DNA of 9,899 bases from Gammaproteobacteria bacterium (GTDB taxonomy: Bacteria > Pseudomonadota > Gammaproteobacteria > Eutrophobiales > Eutrophobiaceae): contig JABHFC010000237.1 in assembly GCA_018676275.1 (NCBI GenBank), forward strand, positions 1-9,899, read 5' to 3'. The notes below the pieces were generated by a model. That model was not told the origin of the DNA and searched no databases. It was given only the letters and a program-made list of their open reading frames with translations. The number at the start of each line of letters is the position of its first letter. The first letter of the stretch is position 1. This document shows, in pieces, positions 7,810 through 9,899 of the stretch. A program made the translations under genes and the position numbers.

Positions 7810-7966
7810 AATATTTTATAACACCCAGAACCAGCTGCTCATATGCGCGCCTCATCAAATATTCTTTGGCTGTTTTAGAATTGTACAACAAATTTGATTC
7901 TCGGAGAGGATTTGAACCACTACTGACATATTCAGAATCTACAATCGTATATAAGTGATTAAGGTA
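7757..7966 (-). pseudogene. protein-like open frame overlapping the start of the HEPN-like gene
   Basis: Immediately after a TAG at 7969-7967 the minus strand stays open for 69 codons with natural-looking composition, for example NLLYNSKTAKEYLMRRAYEQ followed by LVLGVIKY, and then a stop inside the next gene. It has no usable start before an internal ATG at 7855, which would give only 32 residues. Its 3' part overlaps the HEPN-like gene by 53 bases in a different frame. Two readings fit: a missing N-terminal part of that gene, separated by a one-base frameshift near 7810, or the tail of a gene truncated when the recombinase fragment was joined on its upstream side. I cannot choose between them. 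Confidence 0.35.
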
Positions 7967-7970
7967 CTAA

Positions 7971-8169
7971 TTAATCCTTCCAGAATTTATCGAATCTTTT
8001 GGATGTTAACTCGGTATACCTCACCGTATGTTGGATATTCTTATGGACCTGGCAATGTTGTAAGGAGCCAGTAATCAGTTTGGAGGCTATCAGGGGGGGG
8101 CGCTCTGTGACTAAGACATTAGGGGTATCATGATACTCTCGCTGTAAACGTCTCAGTGCACCAATTTCA
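7971..8169 (-). pseudogene. truncated second copy of the FimB-like recombinase C-terminus
   Basis: The 3' end is about 90 percent identical over roughly 94 bases (7972-8065) to the end of the intact recombinase, encoding the same KNIQHTVRYTELTSKRFDKF ending. Upstream it still matches through ALRRL and VTER, but about 32 codons between KLIT and SLQH are deleted, removing the catalytic H-x-x-R box. The 5' part of the gene is absent: homology stops at the end of the protease gene. A GTG at 8174 could start a 67-residue peptide overlapping the protease stop, but the product could not recombine DNA. A run of eight G bases (8093-8100) lies inside it. Confidence 0.85.
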
Positions 8170-8736
8170 CACACTTGAAGAATCTGAATTTATTATCCTT
8201 AAAGAATTCTCGATCATTTTCTGAGCCATTTCCTGTTCAACTTTCCCTCGCTTCATAAGCTCGTCTGCAAATGTTAATACTGCAGTCCATATTCTGTCTT
8301 CGTTCAACAAACCCACAGTACCTTGTTCATGCTGACGAAACCTATTCATCCAATCTTCCGTTGTTTCATCTGGGAATTCCGACTGATAGAAAATCAAAAC
8401 AGAGGTATCATCAGGATACACGCCATGCTCCATGTCTTCATCTTCCTCTGGCTCAAACTGCTTAAAATTATTAATCATCTCTTCCAACTCGTGATCATCG
8501 ACATATTGCATCTCACGTTCAAGCACCTTTCTTTCAGCAAGTGGACCAGCAAGATCAACGATGGGCATTCTGTTAATTGCATAGCTGCGCAAAGTGAGTG
8601 AAGTGAATTCACGGTTCTCTATCTCTACCCCTTCAGGTCCAATATCTATACCCTGACCCACAGCGATAACGGCATGTGCCGCCTCATGTACTGCAGCAGC
8701 GTATTTATTGTCGATTCCTGTAGTCTTTGAATACAT
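8167..8736 (-). CDS. free-standing M41 (FtsH-like) zinc metalloprotease domain protein
   Basis: A 189-residue protein if started at the ATG at 8736. A TTG at 8772 would add 12 residues and overlap the recombinase stop, but those residues lie in the repeated recombinase end, so I prefer the ATG; neither has a strong Shine-Dalgarno. Near the N-terminus it reads YAAAVHEAAHAVIAVGQG, an HExxH zinc site as in M41 peptidases. DLAGPLAERKV matches the FtsH LAGRAAEE helix and is followed by VDDHELEEM, where an Asp could be the third zinc ligand. The AAA+ ATPase module and membrane segments of FtsH are absent and the protein is far shorter. An acidic stretch (FEPEEDEDME) follows. It presumably cleaves a cytoplasmic protein without ATP-driven unfolding, or acts with a partner. 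It is sandwiched between two direct copies of the recombinase C-terminus, so recombination between them could remove it. Confidence 0.8.
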   Translation of the reverse strand: MYSKTTGIDNKYAAAVHEAAHAVIAVGQGIDIGPEGVEIENREFTSLTLRSYAINRMPIVDLAGPLAERKVLEREMQYVDDHELEEMINNFKQFEPEEDEDMEHGVYPDDTSVLIFYQSEFPDETTEDWMNRFRQHEQGTVGLLNEDRIWTAVLTFADELMKRGKVEQEMAQKMIENSLRIINSDSSSV

Positions 8737-8759
8737 ATCTTTAGCGTGCCACTTAACTT

Positions 8760-9383
8760 CTAATCCTTCCAAAATTTGTCGAATCGTTTAGATGTTAACT
8801 CGGTATATCTCACCGTATGCTGGATATTCTTATGGCCCAGGTAATGTTGTAAGGAACGGGTGTCGTGCCCCTCGTTGGCAAGTTTGAAACCACAGGCATG
8901 GCGTAGCATGTGAGGATGAACAGGAAAACTAATATCCGCTTTTTCACCTGCCCGAGTAATCAGTTTTCTCACTGTGGAGGTGGTCAGAGGGCCTTTTCTC
9001 TCGGTTACATATATATAAGGAGTGTCAGGATAATCTCGTTTCAAACGTCTTAGGGCCCTTATCTCAGGTCCTCTAATTGGATGTGAGGATGGGGATCCAT
9101 TCTTTACTCGATTAACATGGAGTAAACCCTGTTTTAGATCAACCTGCTCCCATCGCAAACTCACCAGTTCTGATACACGAAAACCGTGGCGGTACATTAA
9201 AAGGATCAAGGTTGCATCCCGATGACCGTGCCGCCCTGTCTTCCTGGCCGCACTCATTAATAGTTCTACTTCCTGTTCAGTCAGGTATTCGCGACTTCTG
9301 ACATCCTTGTTCTTCAGACGTTTTGGCAACTTTCCCATTTTCGGTGTTTGGGGGAAGGTAATCACATCTGCTTTAACGCCCAT
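8760..9383 (-). CDS. short FimB/FimE-type tyrosine recombinase
   Basis: A complete 207-residue tyrosine recombinase. All catalytic residues are visible: Arg69 in HGFRVSEL, Lys94 in NRVKNG, His158 and Arg161 in HPHMLRHACGF, His184 in YLGHKNIQHT, and nucleophile Tyr193 in VRYTELT. The wording HMLRHACGFKLANEG, then DTR and YLGHKNIQHTV, closely follows the E. coli fimbrial switch recombinases FimB/FimE, which have the same length and also lack the N-terminal core-binding domain of phage integrases. The ATG at 9383 has an excellent Shine-Dalgarno, GGAGGT (9398-9393), eight bases away, so the protein is not an N-terminally truncated integrase. It starts 22 bases from a palindromic 11-12-11 site that is a plausible substrate or operator. 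The likely role is integration, excision or inversion of this island. Which one cannot be read directly. Confidence 0.9.
   Translation of the reverse strand: MGVKADVITFPQTPKMGKLPKRLKNKDVRSREYLTEQEVELLMSAARKTGRHGHRDATLILLMYRHGFRVSELVSLRWEQVDLKQGLLHVNRVKNGSPSSHPIRGPEIRALRRLKRDYPDTPYIYVTERKGPLTTSTVRKLITRAGEKADISFPVHPHMLRHACGFKLANEGHDTRSLQHYLGHKNIQHTVRYTELTSKRFDKFWKD
9327..9339 (-). repeat. copy of the site arm inside the recombinase gene
   Basis: AATGGGAAAGTTG on the minus strand, encoding part of KMGKLPK near residues 15-21 of the recombinase. A degenerate opposing arm, GGGGGAAGGTA (9350-9360), follows at an 11-base spacing with 7 of 11 matches, so this may be a weak third site. Confidence 0.45.
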
Positions 9384-9392
9384 GTTTATTGA

Positions 9393-9398
9393 CCTCCA
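9393..9398 (-). promoter_or_regulatory. strong ribosome binding site of the recombinase
   Basis: GGAGGT eight bases before the ATG at 9383, a near-perfect Shine-Dalgarno that fixes the start of the short recombinase. Confidence 0.8.
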
Positions 9399-9405
9399 TT
9401 ATCGT

Positions 9406-9439
9406 AACTTTCCCATAAAGGGGTATTAATGGGAAAGTT
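9406..9439. repeat. palindromic att-like site, right copy
   Basis: A perfect 11-bp inverted repeat, AACTTTCCCAT and ATGGGAAAGTT, around a 12-base spacer (9417-9428). It lies between the recombinase and the divergent ribbon-helix-helix gene. Its right arm touches the candidate -35 of that gene and its left arm lies 22 bases from the recombinase start. It could be a recombination core, an operator shared by both genes, or both. Confidence 0.65.
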
Positions 9440-9465
9440 GTTTGTCCCATAATCCACGGTATACT
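9438..9465 (+). promoter_or_regulatory. candidate promoter of the ribbon-helix-helix operon
   Basis: TTGTTT (9438-9443), 16 bases, then TATACT (9460-9465). The -10 is good and the -35 weak. The -35 overlaps the last bases of the palindrome, so a protein bound there would block or modulate transcription. Confidence 0.4.
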
Positions 9466-9528
9466 GGCATTTACTATTACAATACACATGCGTTACAATG
9501 TATCGCATATATGGAATCCATTCAAGTC

Positions 9529-9726
9529 ATGTCTCCAAAGAAAACGGCAACGTTAAATTTGCGTATTGATCCAGCAATTAAAGAAGCAGTGAAAGAGGCA
9601 GCGGAGTTGGAACATCGCAGTGTAGCCAACTTTATTGAAGTGCTTATCACAGAGCATTGTGAGGCTGTCGGTATCACAATCCCAGAACAGGGTGCTCTTT
9701 TTGATGATGAAAAGGGCGATGGATAG
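9529..9726 (+). CDS. ribbon-helix-helix (Arc/CopG-like) DNA-binding protein
   Basis: A 65-residue protein from ATG 9529. An in-frame ATG at 9511 would add six residues (MESIQV), and neither start has a good Shine-Dalgarno. The N-terminal TATLNLRIDPAIKEAVKEAA is a standard ribbon-helix-helix opening: a beta strand with alternating residues for DNA contact, then helix 1. HRSVANFIEVLITEHC supplies helix 2. The acidic tail (LFDDEKGDG) is probably flexible. It should bind DNA as a dimer of dimers, and the palindrome just upstream is an obvious candidate operator, making autoregulation likely. Its stop overlaps the next start (ATGGATAG), so the two proteins are made together. Such pairs occur as partition or regulatory modules of plasmids and integrative elements. 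An antitoxin role is possible, but the partner does not look like a known toxin. Confidence 0.8.
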   Translation: MSPKKTATLNLRIDPAIKEAVKEAAELEHRSVANFIEVLITEHCEAVGITIPEQGALFDDEKGDG

Positions 9727-9899
9727 TAAGACAATAAAGGCCCTGGTTGAAGCAGGTGCGATAAAAAGTGTTCGCGTGGTTGCAGAAGGTAGTCATTTCC
9801 ACGTCGAGATTGTGACTCAAGCTGGTCCATCTATTGTGAATACACTGAAAGGTAAACTAAAGACATGGAGTACGCTGGATGCGACAGCGAAATGGATAC
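9719..9899 (+). CDS. small ParC-like partition-associated protein, 3' end missing
   Basis: The first 60 codons of a protein running off the right edge. It starts at an ATG overlapping the stop of the ribbon-helix-helix gene by eight bases. It reads IKALVEAGAIKSVRVVAEGS, then FHVEIVTQ and later LKTWSTLDATAKWI. This pattern, a short helix, a beta hairpin and a K-T-W/F-x-x-L-D-x-A-A-K-W motif, resembles small proteins annotated as ParC family partition-associated, usually found on plasmids and integrative elements and commonly 75-90 residues. I recall this family by pattern only. It has no signal or membrane segment. Its presence suggests that mobile or plasmid-derived DNA continues to the right. 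Confidence 0.6.
   Translation, partial: MDSKTIKALVEAGAIKSVRVVAEGSHFHVEIVTQAGPSIVNTLKGKLKTWSTLDATAKWI

Noticed and set aside
7896..7920. A second tRNA T-arm-like GGTTCAAATCC on the minus strand
   Set aside because: No matching acceptor strand or D-arm was found, and the bases fall inside a continuous protein-like frame (GSNPLRES), so the match is probably chance.
8093..8100. Run of eight G bases that might be a phase-variable slippery tract
   Set aside because: It sits in a recombinase fragment already lacking its catalytic box, so slippage would not switch a functional protein.
8323..8601. Plus-strand open frame of 92 codons
   Set aside because: It is antisense to the M41-like protease gene, which has clear motifs; the composition looks like a shadow frame.
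9529..9899. A classical type II toxin-antitoxin pair
   Set aside because: The ribbon-helix-helix protein could be an antitoxin, but the downstream protein resembles ParC-like partition proteins, not RelE, PIN, HicA or other toxins.

Overview
The window looks like chromosomal DNA of an environmental gammaproteobacterium. The basis is mid-range GC content, PchR-like AraC regulation, a Tat-exported flavoprotein and a FimB/FimE-type recombinase. No rRNA or housekeeping gene fixes the taxon, so this is only an inference.

Left part (1-5000, minus strand): read in transcription order, this holds an AraC-family regulator (interrupted by an in-frame amber codon), a GMC flavin oxidoreductase, an NAD(P)-dependent aldehyde dehydrogenase and a DUF2817/M14-like metallopeptidase that runs off the left edge. 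Gaps and overlaps of +14 and -8 bases join the last three into one operon. The likely chemistry is alcohol to aldehyde to acid. The substrate cannot be read from the sequence.

Middle (5000-6700, plus strand): a divergent promoter region separates the regulator from a berberine-bridge-type FAD oxidase with a twin-arginine signal and both covalent FAD anchor residues. Just after its stop lies a decayed copy of its own last ~15 codons, the remnant of a tandem duplicate.

Right part (6720-9440): this looks like a small mobile island. Near-identical palindromic sites (11-bp arm, 12-nt spacer, 11-bp arm) lie at 6723-6756 and 9406-9439, with further copies of the arm at 6823 and 9327. Between them, all on the minus strand, are a short FimB-like tyrosine recombinase, a free-standing M41/FtsH-like zinc protease domain, a broken direct-repeat copy of the recombinase C-terminus, and a protein with an HEPN-type R-x4-H motif. 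A tRNA-like remnant lies near the left end. The HEPN-like and protease cargo makes a defence or stress role possible, but this is inference.

Right edge (9440-9899, plus strand): a ribbon-helix-helix protein is translationally coupled to a small ParC-like (partition-associated) protein cut by the window end. Their candidate promoter overlaps the right palindromic site. This pair is typical of plasmids and integrative elements, so the mobile DNA may continue beyond the window.
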